Assembly (NCBI RefSeq): GCF_004123835.1
Contig: NZ_MZMU01000002.1
Location: 411,149-475,148 of the forward strand
Length of the DNA stretch: 64,000 nt
Direction: 5' to 3'
Source: Rhizobium leguminosarum
GTDB taxonomy: Bacteria > Pseudomonadota > Alphaproteobacteria > Rhizobiales > Rhizobiaceae
Shown here: positions 25,913-33,686 of the stretch, piece after piece
Layout of the letters: every line of letters begins with the position of its first letter
Position numbering within the stretch: position 1 is the first letter of the stretch
Translations under genes and position numbers: made by a program
Notes under the pieces: model-generated
The model's input: the letters and a program-made list of their open reading frames with translations, nothing else
Database searches by the model: none
Told to the model about the DNA's origin: nothing

Positions 25913-26146
25913 TCAGAGCCTGTTCTTCATCGCGGCGCGCAATATATCGTTGATCCGATCCTGCCAGCCGGGGCCATCTTCCTGGAAAAAGGCAAGCACA
26001 TCACTGTCGATCTTGAGCGAAACAAGCTCCTTGATATTCGGCAGCGCCGGCCGCTCGACAGCTTGTTCCGGCTTCTTCTTCGCGGGTTTGAACAACGCTT
26101 CGGCAGCATCCATTGGATTGACAGATCTGCGGGGCGGGTTTGCCAT
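25913..26146 (-). CDS. BrnA-like antitoxin, orphan
   Basis: 77 residues starting MANPPRRSVNP. The C-terminal VSLKIDSDVLAFFQEDGPGWQDRINDILRAAM is the BrnA signature: a ribbon-helix-helix in which the D-V-L-x-F-F and G-x-G-W-Q-x-R-I-N motifs are conserved. BrnA normally neutralises BrnT, a small RelE-like RNase, and represses the pair's promoter. The BrnT gene would be expected just upstream on the same strand (26150-26420). No such frame is present, only remnants of another gene, so this looks like a leftover or an acquired stand-alone regulator. Confidence 0.78.
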   Translation of the reverse strand: MANPPRRSVNPMDAAEALFKPAKKKPEQAVERPALPNIKELVSLKIDSDVLAFFQEDGPGWQDRINDILRAAMKNRL

Positions 26147-26235
26147 AGGTGTCACTTTCTATTGCCTGTCGGAGCGACATATGAGCGGCATACGTGATGT
26201 CGGCAGCTTCGTCGACTATTTATCGTGTTTACGAC

Positions 26236-26360
26236 AGGGGGACTTAGCCGATCTGCTCGATCGCCAGCGTGCCGGCGGCAGGAACCACTTGTCCTTGCGC
26301 TTCCGGTCTTTCGCCTCGGTGGCCGCGTAAAAGCCGTCGGCGATGATCAGGCATTGACTT
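26236..26360 (-). pseudogene. Remnant of an SOS-response-associated peptidase (SRAP/YedK) gene
   Basis: Read leftward from about 26355, the DNA encodes CLIIADGFYAATEAKDRKRK then DKWF, close to the conserved CLIPADGFYEW... and KRKDKW segments of SRAP proteins. There is no start, no catalytic N-terminal Cys region and the frame breaks after WFLPP. The piece is about 40 codons of an approximately 220-residue family. It lies between the orphan antitoxin and the MFS gene in a decayed 260-base stretch. Confidence 0.55.
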
Positions 26361-26417
26361 CACGAAGTTTGCATTGCCGGCAGGTTCTGGATGCGAGACC
26401 TGCCGACAATCTGGCCG

Positions 26418-27719
26418 TCAATCAGCCTTTTTGCGATACAGCAATGTCATGAGTGCGAGGACGCATCCTACGGCTCCGACTGATGCGAAGATGTAGAAGT
26501 TCCACTGCGGAGCCAGGCCTGCACCCAGAACCGCACCGCCGATGGCCGGTCCTATCATGCCGCCGATACGGCCGATGCCGAGCGAGAAGCCAAGGCCGGT
26601 TCCACGGATTTCGACCGGATAGAGGTTTCCAACGAGAACGTTAGCGAGGATCTGCGTGCCGATCGTTCCCGTACCTGCAAGTGCGACGAGACCATAGACC
26701 TGGAGGCCCTGATCCACCTGCGTCAGCAACCAGATCGAGCAGGCTCCGAGAAGAAACATACCTGCCACGACTATTTTGACGTTTCCGCGGTCGGCAATCC
26801 TCGCGCCGATCAGGAGGCCGATTGCGGCTCCGAGATTGAGCGTTACGGAGAAGAGCAGGGCAGAACCGAGGTCATAGCCCATCTTGTTCATGATGGTCGG
26901 AAGCCAATTGACCATACCGAATGTGAGCAGGAGCGAACAGAAGTGAATGCCCCATGCGTTCAATGTCGGCAGCAGGCGACCTTCGGAGAACAGTGACCGG
27001 ATGCCGACCTGGCGTGACGCAACAGGCCTGGCTACGGGATTGGGCAGACCGTACTGGTTTGCGATCTGATTGGCTTCGGTCTGGCGGTTTTTCGTTGCCA
27101 GCCATTCGGGGGATTCGGGGATGAGGCGGATGAAGAAAGGCAGCAGCAGGATCGGTGCACCGCCGATGATCATCAGCGGCCGCCATCCGTATTTCTGCAC
27201 CAGCAGCATTCCGAGGATACCCGAGATGATGCCGCCGGCCAGATAACCGAGAAGAGCAATCGAATAGGCCATTGCCTTCCGCTTCGGCGGAGAAAACTCG
27301 ATGATCAAAGCGGTTACCGTAGGAAAAAGAGCGCCAAGGCCCAGACCGGCAAGGAAGCGTGTTCCCTCGAAAACGAGAAAGTTCGGCGCAAGACCGCTGC
27401 CGATCATCATCACGGAGAAGCTCAGCAGACTGGCTATGATGACCTTGCGACGACCTATCCTGTCAGCAAGTGTTCCGGCAACGAGAGCGCCCAGCAGCAT
27501 ACCGAACAGGGTGATGGAGGCAGCGCGTCCGACCATGCCCGGCGTCAGGCCCCAGCTGGCTTCACCGAGCAACGCCGGCGCGACTGCGCCATAAACGATC
27601 AGGTCATAGCCGTCGAACAGGATCAGCAGACCGCAAAGGGCGATGATGATATTCGGGCTGCGAACGCGTTCGTTGATAATAGCGAGATCTTGTATGGCCA
27701 ATTTTCCCTCCCCATACAT
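26418..27719 (-). CDS. MFS aromatic acid:H+ symporter (AAHS family), probable gamma-resorcylate importer
   Basis: A 433-residue, 12-segment major facilitator. FDGYDL in the first membrane helix is the DGxD-type motif conserved in aromatic-acid carriers such as PcaK. GTLADRIGRRKVI is the loop 2-3 signature and RFLAGLGLGALFP follows. It is next to the MarR regulator and the gra catabolic genes, so 2,6-dihydroxybenzoate or resorcinol uptake is the natural role. In the described Rhizobium gra cluster the transporter gene (graK) lies after graE; here it is upstream on the opposite strand, so I leave the symbol blank. An operator-like site lies 166 bases before its start. Confidence 0.87.
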   Translation of the reverse strand: MYGEGKLAIQDLAIINERVRSPNIIIALCGLLILFDGYDLIVYGAVAPALLGEASWGLTPGMVGRAASITLFGMLLGALVAGTLADRIGRRKVIIASLLSFSVMMIGSGLAPNFLVFEGTRFLAGLGLGALFPTVTALIIEFSPPKRKAMAYSIALLGYLAGGIISGILGMLLVQKYGWRPLMIIGGAPILLLPFFIRLIPESPEWLATKNRQTEANQIANQYGLPNPVARPVASRQVGIRSLFSEGRLLPTLNAWGIHFCSLLLTFGMVNWLPTIMNKMGYDLGSALLFSVTLNLGAAIGLLIGARIADRGNVKIVVAGMFLLGACSIWLLTQVDQGLQVYGLVALAGTGTIGTQILANVLVGNLYPVEIRGTGLGFSLGIGRIGGMIGPAIGGAVLGAGLAPQWNFYIFASVGAVGCVLALMTLLYRKKAD

Positions 27720-27884
27720 TTGCGTACAGGAAGTACGCTCCTGCCAGCGGCAGGTCCGCGTCGATCCGTGTACAAATCCTCCTGGATCGTTGCCGGCGTG
27801 GTTCCTCCCAGCGCCAGACTCACCCGCAAACGGGCTATGTCAAGACAACGATGACACGCTATTAAATACTTGCGAATAAAATAT

Positions 27885-27896
27885 TTGCAACTGCAA
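27885..27896. promoter_or_regulatory. MarR operator candidate 1 (TTGC-N4-GCAA)
   Basis: TTGCAACTGCAA, embedded in TTTGCA-AC-TGCAAA, a perfect palindrome, lies in the promoter gap of the MFS transporter gene, 5 bases beyond the MarR stop. The same TTGC-N4-GCAA core occurs at 28509-28520 on the other side of the MarR gene, which makes a shared binding site plausible. Confidence 0.6.
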
Positions 27897-27901
27897 ACTT
27901 T

Positions 27902-28354
27902 TCAGCCCGCAACTTTTCCCTTTCCGGATATTGCCGGCAGGTTGCTGTGCATGCGGCGCAGCGCCTTCTTCAGTGCTGCGACCTCCTCGGCTGACATGTC
28001 CTGAACCGCGGTGCGTTCAAGCTCGACGGCAAGCGGCATGAGCCTTTCCGTCAGCGCCTCGCCCTGCGGGGTCAGTCTTACGATGACGATGCGGCCATTA
28101 TCTTCCGGACGTGTTCTCGACACCAGTTTGCGCTTGGCCAGTGTGCCGACGAGGCGCGAAAGCGTCGAAATCTCGACAGAGACGACGTCGGCGAGATCCC
28201 CCAGGGTGCTCTCCCGGCGCTCCTTGAGCATGGCCAGAACCCGGTACATCGCCACGCTGAGATTGTCTTCGGCGATTCTCTGCGCGAACACTTCGGCTAT
28301 CCGCACGCCGGCGCGATTGAGAAGATACGGAACGGAATCGGTAAGTTTGTACAT
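27902..28354 (-). CDS. graR: MarR-family regulator of the gra cluster
   Basis: A 150-residue winged-helix protein. The recognition region is STLGDLADVVSVEISTLSRLVGTLAKRKLVSR, with wing RPEDNGRIVIVRLTPQG, and helical dimerisation ends. MarR proteins are usually repressors released by aromatic ligands. It sits between the leftward transporter and the rightward graDAFCBE genes, as in the known cluster where graR is the first gene. Palindromic sites with a common core flank it at 27885-27896 and 28509-28520. The inducer is inferred to be gamma-resorcylate or a downstream phenol. Confidence 0.85.
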   Translation of the reverse strand: MYKLTDSVPYLLNRAGVRIAEVFAQRIAEDNLSVAMYRVLAMLKERRESTLGDLADVVSVEISTLSRLVGTLAKRKLVSRTRPEDNGRIVIVRLTPQGEALTERLMPLAVELERTAVQDMSAEEVAALKKALRRMHSNLPAISGKGKVAG

Positions 28355-28493
28355 GTCTCTGTCTGCTGACGGGATTCGGCTTGCTGAGGGCTCTCTCCGA
28401 CATGCACCTAAATTACCGGGATGACAACACGATTGGCTTTCAGTCGCCGAGAACGGCTGGGTAGATCAAGCATTTTCCCGCTGACTTTTAAAT

Positions 28494-28520
28494 TTGCGTT
28501 GACAACAGTTGCAAACGCAA
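28494..28520. promoter_or_regulatory. MarR operator candidate 2 in the graR-graD divergent region
   Basis: TTGCGTT (28494-28500) and AACGCAA (28514-28520) form an inverted repeat. Its right part, TTGCAAACGCAA (28509-28520), repeats the TTGC-N4-GCAA core of the site at 27885-27896. It lies 35 bases before the graD start and overlaps the likely divergent promoters. Confidence 0.6.
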
Positions 28521-28554
28521 TAATCTAGATGCCAAGGAGACACGGGAGGAAATC

Positions 28555-29094
28555 ATGTCTGCCACTGCTGCCCTCGGCATAGCGCCGGCCCCCGCACCCA
28601 TCAGCGATGCGTTTCGATCGACCATGCGCCGTTTCCCGGCGACGGTGACGGTCATTTCCGCCTGTCGCAACGGTGCGGATCATGGAATGACGGCGACCGC
28701 CGTCACATCACTTTCGATGGATCCGCCATCTCTCATCATCTGCCTGAACAATCGCACCTATCTGCATGACATGCTGCTTGAGGTGCCGGAATTCGCAGTC
28801 AGCGTTCTGACCGACAGGCAGGCAGCCGTATCGGAAGGTTTCAGCGGCAAGATTGCGCCTGAGCGTCGGTTCGACGCTGCCGATTGGGTTCGCCATGAGC
28901 GCGGCATGATGGTGCTGGGCTCCGCTCATGCCTCGGTTGTCTGCCGCCGCATGGGCGCAGTTCCCTATGGAACGCACACGATCTTCATCGGGCAGGTGGT
29001 GGATACGCGCCATTCCGACGACACGATCGCACTGATGTACGAAAACTCGAAATATTGCGCGCCACAACACGCGCTTCCTGCATCCCAGAACTGA
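28555..29094 (+). CDS. graD: Flavin reductase component of resorcinol hydroxylase
   Basis: A 179-residue flavin-reductase-like protein (HpaC/split-barrel FMN-binding fold). FRSTMRRFPATVTVIS, DHGMTATAVTSLSMDPPSLIICLN and the GTHTIFIGQV segment are the usual order of conserved pieces. It supplies reduced flavin by diffusion to the oxygenase encoded next. It begins the catabolic operon; GGGAGGAAATC precedes the ATG and the next gene starts 10 bases after its stop. Order and neighbours match the described Rhizobium gra cluster, so the symbol is given by synteny plus family. Confidence 0.88.
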   Translation: MSATAALGIAPAPAPISDAFRSTMRRFPATVTVISACRNGADHGMTATAVTSLSMDPPSLIICLNNRTYLHDMLLEVPEFAVSVLTDRQAAVSEGFSGKIAPERRFDAADWVRHERGMMVLGSAHASVVCRRMGAVPYGTHTIFIGQVVDTRHSDDTIALMYENSKYCAPQHALPASQN

Positions 29095-29104
29095 AGGTAG
29101 TTCC

Positions 29105-30337
29105 ATGAACAATACAGCTGCCCTGTTTCCCGCCTCGGCGCGGGTTGAGAACGCATGTCTTGCAGATCGTATCGCCCCGGTGCTGGACGAAATCCGTGCC
29201 GGCGCGCGCGATACCGAAAAATCCGGCCGTGTGCCGGCGCGCAATATCGATCTGCTGCGCTCCGCCGGCTATTTCGATATCGTCAAGCCTGCCCGTTTCG
29301 GCGGCGACGAAGCATCCTTTGCCGAGCTTGTCGATGCAAATATCGAACTGTCGTCGGCCTGTGCCTCCACCGGCTGGGTTGCCGGCCTCCTTTCCGCGCA
29401 TCAATGGCTCCTCGCCATGTTCGATGAAAGGGTTCAGCAGGAAGTGTGGGGCAGCAATCCGGATGCGCTGCTCTGCGGCTCCTATGCGCCGGTCCGCATA
29501 GCCGAACGCGTCGAGGGTGGTTTTCGGCTATCCGGCGATTGGGCCTTTGCGAGCGGATGCGAAAATGCCCAGTGGGCGCTCTGTGCGGCAATCATTCCGC
29601 CAAGCGGCGAGGGGGAGCGTCCTGTGCCGGCGTTCCTTCTGGTTCCCGCCAGCGACTATACCATCGCCGAGACCTGGGACGTGGTCGGCCTCGCGGGCAC
29701 CGGCTCAAAAAGCCTGATCCTCAAAGACGTCTTCGTTCCGGAATACCGTATGCTGAGCTTTCCGGATGCGACCTCCGGCAGAACGCCGGGCGGACGTGGC
29801 TACAAGGGTATCGGCCTTTTCAACATTCCGCTGCTCATGGGGGTGCCGTTCTGCCTCGGCAGCACAGCCGTCGGTGCGGCGAAGGGCGCACTGGATAGCT
29901 ATATCGACCACATGGGGGCCCGCGTGACACGTGGTGCGGTTGCCGGCGGCAACAACAAGATCGCAGAGTTTCCGACGATCCAGCTTCGCGTGGCGGAAGC
30001 CTCGGCATCCGTGGATGCGGCCCGCGAAATCATCCTGCGCGATATTGCCCGCGCGCAGCAACTGGCCCAGGCCCGCGAGGATGGCACCGGCGAGATCACC
30101 GAGGAAGATCGGATTCTTGCCCGCCGCAGCCAGTCCTTTGCGGTCAGCCTGGCCCTTCGGGCCGTCGAAGCACTCAATGCATCGACAGGCGGCCTCGGCC
30201 TCCAGATGTCCAACCCCGTCCAGCGGGCATGGCGCGATGCAAATGCTGTCGGGCGCCACATTTCCATGAACTGGGATGCCGTAGGCACCATGGTCGGCCA
30301 GCAGCTGCTCGGTCTTCCGCCCAAGGGACAATTCTAA
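29105..30337 (+). CDS. graA: Oxygenase component of resorcinol hydroxylase (two-component flavin monooxygenase)
   Basis: A 410-residue acyl-CoA-dehydrogenase-fold monooxygenase of the HpaH/HsaA type. ARDTEKSGRVPARNIDLLRSAGYFDIVKP is the N-terminal helical domain, GGFRLSGDWAFASGCENAQW the central beta domain, and VGLAGTGSKSLILKDVFVPEYR precedes the C-terminal flavin-binding helices (NPVQRAWRDANAVGRHISMNWD). It would hydroxylate resorcinol to hydroxyquinol using reduced flavin from GraD. It is located between the reductase and decarboxylase genes. Related enzymes use other phenols, but adjacent graF and graB fix the pathway. Confidence 0.9.
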   Translation: MNNTAALFPASARVENACLADRIAPVLDEIRAGARDTEKSGRVPARNIDLLRSAGYFDIVKPARFGGDEASFAELVDANIELSSACASTGWVAGLLSAHQWLLAMFDERVQQEVWGSNPDALLCGSYAPVRIAERVEGGFRLSGDWAFASGCENAQWALCAAIIPPSGEGERPVPAFLLVPASDYTIAETWDVVGLAGTGSKSLILKDVFVPEYRMLSFPDATSGRTPGGRGYKGIGLFNIPLLMGVPFCLGSTAVGAAKGALDSYIDHMGARVTRGAVAGGNNKIAEFPTIQLRVAEASASVDAAREIILRDIARAQQLAQAREDGTGEITEEDRILARRSQSFAVSLALRAVEALNASTGGLGLQMSNPVQRAWRDANAVGRHISMNWDAVGTMVGQQLLGLPPKGQF

Positions 30338-30384
30338 TCCGCCGTCCTTAGTATTTCGATTCAAGACAGGAAAGAGAGCATATC

Positions 30385-31365
30385 GTGCAAGGCAAGATCG
30401 CGCTTGAAGAACATTTCGCCATTCCCGAGACGCTGCAGGATTCGGCTGGATTCGTGCCGGGCGACTACTGGACAGAACTGTCCGCCCGTCTTCTGGATAT
30501 CCAGGACAAGCGTTTGCGGCTGATGGATGCCCACGGCATCGAGAAAATGATCCTGTCACTGAACGCTCCAGCCGTGCAGGCGATCCCTGACAAGGCAAAG
30601 GCCCTGGAGATTTCCCGACGCGCCAACGACTTTCTGGCGGAGCAATGCGTTAAGAACCCGGACCGTTTCCTGGGATTTGCAGCTTTGCCCCTGCAGGATC
30701 CGGATGCGGCTGCGCAGGAACTGCAGCGCTGCGTGACGACACTGGGTTTCGTCGGCGCACTGGTCAATGGTTTTTCGCAGGAAGGCGACGGAACGACGCC
30801 GCTCTACTACGACCTGCCGCAATACCGTCCGTTCTGGGCCGAAGTCGAAAAACTCAACGTTCCCTTCTATCTGCATCCGCGCAACCCGCTGCCGCAGGAT
30901 AGCCGGATCTATGCTGGCCATTCCTGGCTGATGGGTCCGACATGGGCGTTCGCGCAGGAGACCGCTGTTCATGCGCTGCGCTTGATGGGATCCGGCCTGT
31001 TTGACGAACATCCGGCTTTGCGGATCATCGTTGGTCACATGGGCGAGGGACTGCCATACATGATGTGGCGCATCGACAACCGGAATGCGTGGGTCAAGGT
31101 GAAAAAGAACTATCCGGCCAAACGCCCGATTGCCGATTATTTCAACGAGAATTTCTACATCACGACGTCGGGGAACTTCCGCACGCAATCGCTTATCGAT
31201 GCTATGCTGGAAATCGGCGCGGACCGAATTCTGTTCTCGACGGACTGGCCATTCGAGAACATCGACCATGCTGCAAACTGGTTCGACAGCACGACCATCT
31301 CCGAAGCCGACCGGCTGAAGATCGGTCGCACCAACGCGGTTTCACTCTTCAAACTCGATCGATAG
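30385..31365 (+). CDS. graF: Gamma-resorcylate (2,6-dihydroxybenzoate) decarboxylase
   Basis: A 326-residue amidohydrolase-superfamily decarboxylase. The metal ligands fall at E8 and H10 (ALEEHF), H164 (YLHPRN), H218 (GHMGE) and D287 (STDWPFEN). These are the positions I recall for the Rhizobium gamma-resorcylate decarboxylase structure. It reversibly converts 2,6-dihydroxybenzoate to resorcinol and CO2 without a redox cofactor. The GTG start at 30385 gives MQGKIALEEHF, the family N-terminus, after an AAAGAGAG site. One base separates its stop from graC. This is one of the most secure calls in the window. Confidence 0.95.
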   Translation: MQGKIALEEHFAIPETLQDSAGFVPGDYWTELSARLLDIQDKRLRLMDAHGIEKMILSLNAPAVQAIPDKAKALEISRRANDFLAEQCVKNPDRFLGFAALPLQDPDAAAQELQRCVTTLGFVGALVNGFSQEGDGTTPLYYDLPQYRPFWAEVEKLNVPFYLHPRNPLPQDSRIYAGHSWLMGPTWAFAQETAVHALRLMGSGLFDEHPALRIIVGHMGEGLPYMMWRIDNRNAWVKVKKNYPAKRPIADYFNENFYITTSGNFRTQSLIDAMLEIGADRILFSTDWPFENIDHAANWFDSTTISEADRLKIGRTNAVSLFKLDR

Positions 31366-31366
31366 C

Positions 31367-32425
31367 ATGGTTGCACCTTTCAGATACACGGTCAGCGCGG
31401 CCCAGGTGATATTCGGGAGCGGCTCGTTGAACCGTCTCGCCGAGGCGACTGCAGGGCAGGGCGGCAAACGCGCCCTGATCCTTTCGACCCCGCACCAGAA
31501 AGCGGAGGCTGAACGCATCGCCGCATCCCTCGGCCCGCTTGCGGCGGGACTGTTCCACGATGCGACGATGCATACGCCGGTCGATGTGACCGAGCGCGCG
31601 ATGGCGGCATATAACGCAGCCGGCGCCGATTGCGTCGTCGCGATCGGCGGCGGATCGACGATCGGTCTCGGCAAGGCAATCGCCTATCGCAACGACGCGC
31701 TGCAAATCGTGGTGGCGACGACCTATGCGGGATCGGAGGTTACACCGATCCTCGGCCAGACAGAGAACGGGCAGAAGACGACGGTCCGCGGGCCTGGTAT
31801 CCTGCCCGAAGTGGTGATCTACGACCCTGAATTGACATTGGGATTGCCGGTCAACATCAGCGTCAGCAGCGGGCTCAATGCAATGGCGCACGCCGTCGAA
31901 GGTCTCTACGCGCAGGATCGCAACCCCATTTCGTCAATGATGGCGGTCGAGGGTTTGCGTGCGCTGAAGCAGGCTTTGCCTCAAATCGTCAATGCACCTA
32001 GGGATATCGAGCCGCGAAGCGAAGCGCTTTACGGTTCCTGGCTGTGCGGCACGGTGCTCGGAGCGGTTGGCATGGCCCTGCACCACAAGCTTTGCCATAC
32101 GCTGGGCGGCAGTTTCGATCTGCCGCATGCGGAAACCCATGCGGTCATTCTTCCCCATTCTGCTGCCTACAATGCCGCAGCCGCAGCGGATGCGCTAAAG
32201 CCCGCGGCCGATCTTTTTGGCGGCTCGCTGGGCAGCGGTCTTTATGATTTTGCCGCTTCGATCGGCGCCCCCATGGCGCTGCGAGATCTGGGTATGAAGG
32301 AAGCCGATCTGGATCATGCGGCGGAACTCGCCGCCCGGAACCCCTACTGGAACCCGCGCCCGATCGAACGGAAAGCGATCCGGGCTTTGTTGCAGAGCGC
32401 CTGGGAGGGCGCGCGGCCGCGTTAA
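31367..32425 (+). CDS. graC: Maleylacetate reductase
   Basis: A 352-residue iron-containing-alcohol-dehydrogenase-fold protein. AIGGGSTIGLGKAIAYR is the NAD(P)H-binding loop, TYAGSEVTPI the adjacent conserved segment, and HHKLCHTLGGSFDLPHAETHAVILPH the region that holds metal in alcohol dehydrogenases. The KLCHTLGG form is characteristic of maleylacetate reductases. It reduces maleylacetate, made from hydroxyquinol ring cleavage, to 3-oxoadipate. The ATG begins one base after the graF stop, and graB follows after 18 bases, so co-transcription is clear. Confidence 0.93.
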   Translation: MVAPFRYTVSAAQVIFGSGSLNRLAEATAGQGGKRALILSTPHQKAEAERIAASLGPLAAGLFHDATMHTPVDVTERAMAAYNAAGADCVVAIGGGSTIGLGKAIAYRNDALQIVVATTYAGSEVTPILGQTENGQKTTVRGPGILPEVVIYDPELTLGLPVNISVSSGLNAMAHAVEGLYAQDRNPISSMMAVEGLRALKQALPQIVNAPRDIEPRSEALYGSWLCGTVLGAVGMALHHKLCHTLGGSFDLPHAETHAVILPHSAAYNAAAAADALKPAADLFGGSLGSGLYDFAASIGAPMALRDLGMKEADLDHAAELAARNPYWNPRPIERKAIRALLQSAWEGARPR

Positions 32426-32443
32426 TGCTAGGAGGATGGCCAA

Positions 32444-33292
32444 GTGCCTGAATATTTCACTGAAGAGAGATCCGTGGAAGCCGTCAACTCGCGGATGGGG
32501 CAGGGCGTTGATCCGCGTCTGGCCGAAGTCATGGCGTCGCTTGTCAAGCACCTGCATGCCTTTGCCAAGGACATCAGCCTGACCCAGGAGGAATGGGAGC
32601 TGGCCATCGGCTTCCTGACCCGTACCGGCCATCTCTGTCATGAGGAGCGACAGGAGTTCATCCTGCTCAGCGACACGCTGGGTTTGTCGATGCTGGTGGA
32701 TGCAATCAACAACCGTCGTCCGCCAGGCGCCACGGAAAATACGGTGTTTGGACCTTTCCATGTCGAAGGCGCGCCCGTACGGCAGATGGGTGAAAACATC
32801 TCGCTCGACGGCAAGGGCGAGAGCTGTCTCTTCATCGGGCGAGTGCTGGATCTTAACGGCAATCCGATCGAGGGAGCCCGGATCGATGTATGGTCGGATA
32901 ATTCCGACGGCTTCTACGACGTTCAGCAGCCGGATATCCAGCCGAAATGGAACAACCGGGGCATTTTCGTCACCGGCGCAGATGGCGCCTATAGTTTCGT
33001 CGGCATAAAGCCGGTTTCCTATCCGATCCCGGATGACGGCCCGGTCGGCCAGATGTTGAGGTCCCTCGGCCGCCATCCCTACCGTCCTGCCCATACCCAT
33101 TACCTGATCACGGCTTCAGGTTATCAAAAGCTCGTAACCCACACTTTTGTGGGCGACGATCCCTATCTGCAATCCGATACGGTGTTTGGCGTCAAAAACA
33201 GCCTGGTCGCGCCTTTCGAGCGTGTCGATCATCCGACGATCTGGCGCTCCGATTTCGATTTCGTGCTGACGCCGGTGGAGAATAGACAATGA
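32444..33292 (+). CDS. graB: Hydroxyquinol 1,2-dioxygenase
   Basis: A 282-residue intradiol ring-cleavage dioxygenase. The Fe(III) ligands are Y158 (SDGFYDVQ), Y193 (PVSYPIP), H217 and H219 (AHTHYL). A helical N-terminal dimerisation domain precedes the beta-sandwich. It opens hydroxyquinol to maleylacetate. The start is GTG 32444, 8 bases after an AGGAGG site; the ATG inside that site is out of frame. It overlaps graE by four bases (ATGA), showing translational coupling. Length and the GRHPYRPAHTHY segment fit hydroxyquinol rather than catechol dioxygenases. Confidence 0.95.
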   Translation: MPEYFTEERSVEAVNSRMGQGVDPRLAEVMASLVKHLHAFAKDISLTQEEWELAIGFLTRTGHLCHEERQEFILLSDTLGLSMLVDAINNRRPPGATENTVFGPFHVEGAPVRQMGENISLDGKGESCLFIGRVLDLNGNPIEGARIDVWSDNSDGFYDVQQPDIQPKWNNRGIFVTGADGAYSFVGIKPVSYPIPDDGPVGQMLRSLGRHPYRPAHTHYLITASGYQKLVTHTFVGDDPYLQSDTVFGVKNSLVAPFERVDHPTIWRSDFDFVLTPVENRQ

Positions 33293-33585
33293 TCGTAGCC
33301 CGCTACGCGATATCCGACCCCGGCAAGGCTGCCGAACGCTCCCGATTGCTCGATGAGCACAAGGCCTATCTGCATGGCGCGGCGATCCGCATCCTGCTGT
33401 CCGGACCTTCCGCGCCGCCGGCGGAGGGCAAGGGTTCCACCGCAATCGTGATCGCGCAAGTCGAAACGCTCGCCGAGTTCGAGGCGTTCAGCGCAGGAGA
33501 CCCCTTCGTCCGTTCCGGTGTTTACGCGAGCGTCGATATATTCGAATGGCGGCCCAGTTTTGGGCTTCTTCTGGAGAGTCTCTGA
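33289..33585 (+). CDS. graE: YciI-like protein GraE, function unknown
   Basis: A 98-residue ferredoxin-like alpha/beta protein of the YciI family. The N-terminal MIVARYAISD strand, a histidine-containing helix (RLLDEHKAYLHGA), GSTAIVIAQVETLAEFEAF and the DPFVRSGVYASVDIFEW end are typical. YciI proteins sometimes act as small dehydratases, hydrolases or dehalogenases, and related muconolactone-isomerase-type folds occur in ring-cleavage pathways. Its four-base overlap with graB implies fixed stoichiometry. The graE name rests on position in the known cluster order; no biochemical role is evident from the sequence. Confidence 0.8.
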   Translation: MIVARYAISDPGKAAERSRLLDEHKAYLHGAAIRILLSGPSAPPAEGKGSTAIVIAQVETLAEFEAFSAGDPFVRSGVYASVDIFEWRPSFGLLLESL

Positions 33586-33606
33586 TCGGTGAAAGCGATC
33601 AAATCT

Positions 33607-33656
33607 AGAGCACGATGCCGAAAAGTGTCAGCGGCTTTCGGACGACATCATGCTCT
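33607..33656. repeat. Rhizobial intergenic palindromic repeat
   Basis: AGAGCACGATG... and ...CATCATGCTCT arms, with CCGAAAAG/CTTTCGG inner pairing, form an imperfect 50-base hairpin after graE. This AGAGCA(C/T)GATG...CCGAAAA form is a sequence I associate with high-copy intergenic elements in Rhizobium chromosomes. It may also end gra transcription. Confidence 0.6.
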
Positions 33657-33686
33657 AACTCTTTAATTTAGAACAGGATTCAGGCT

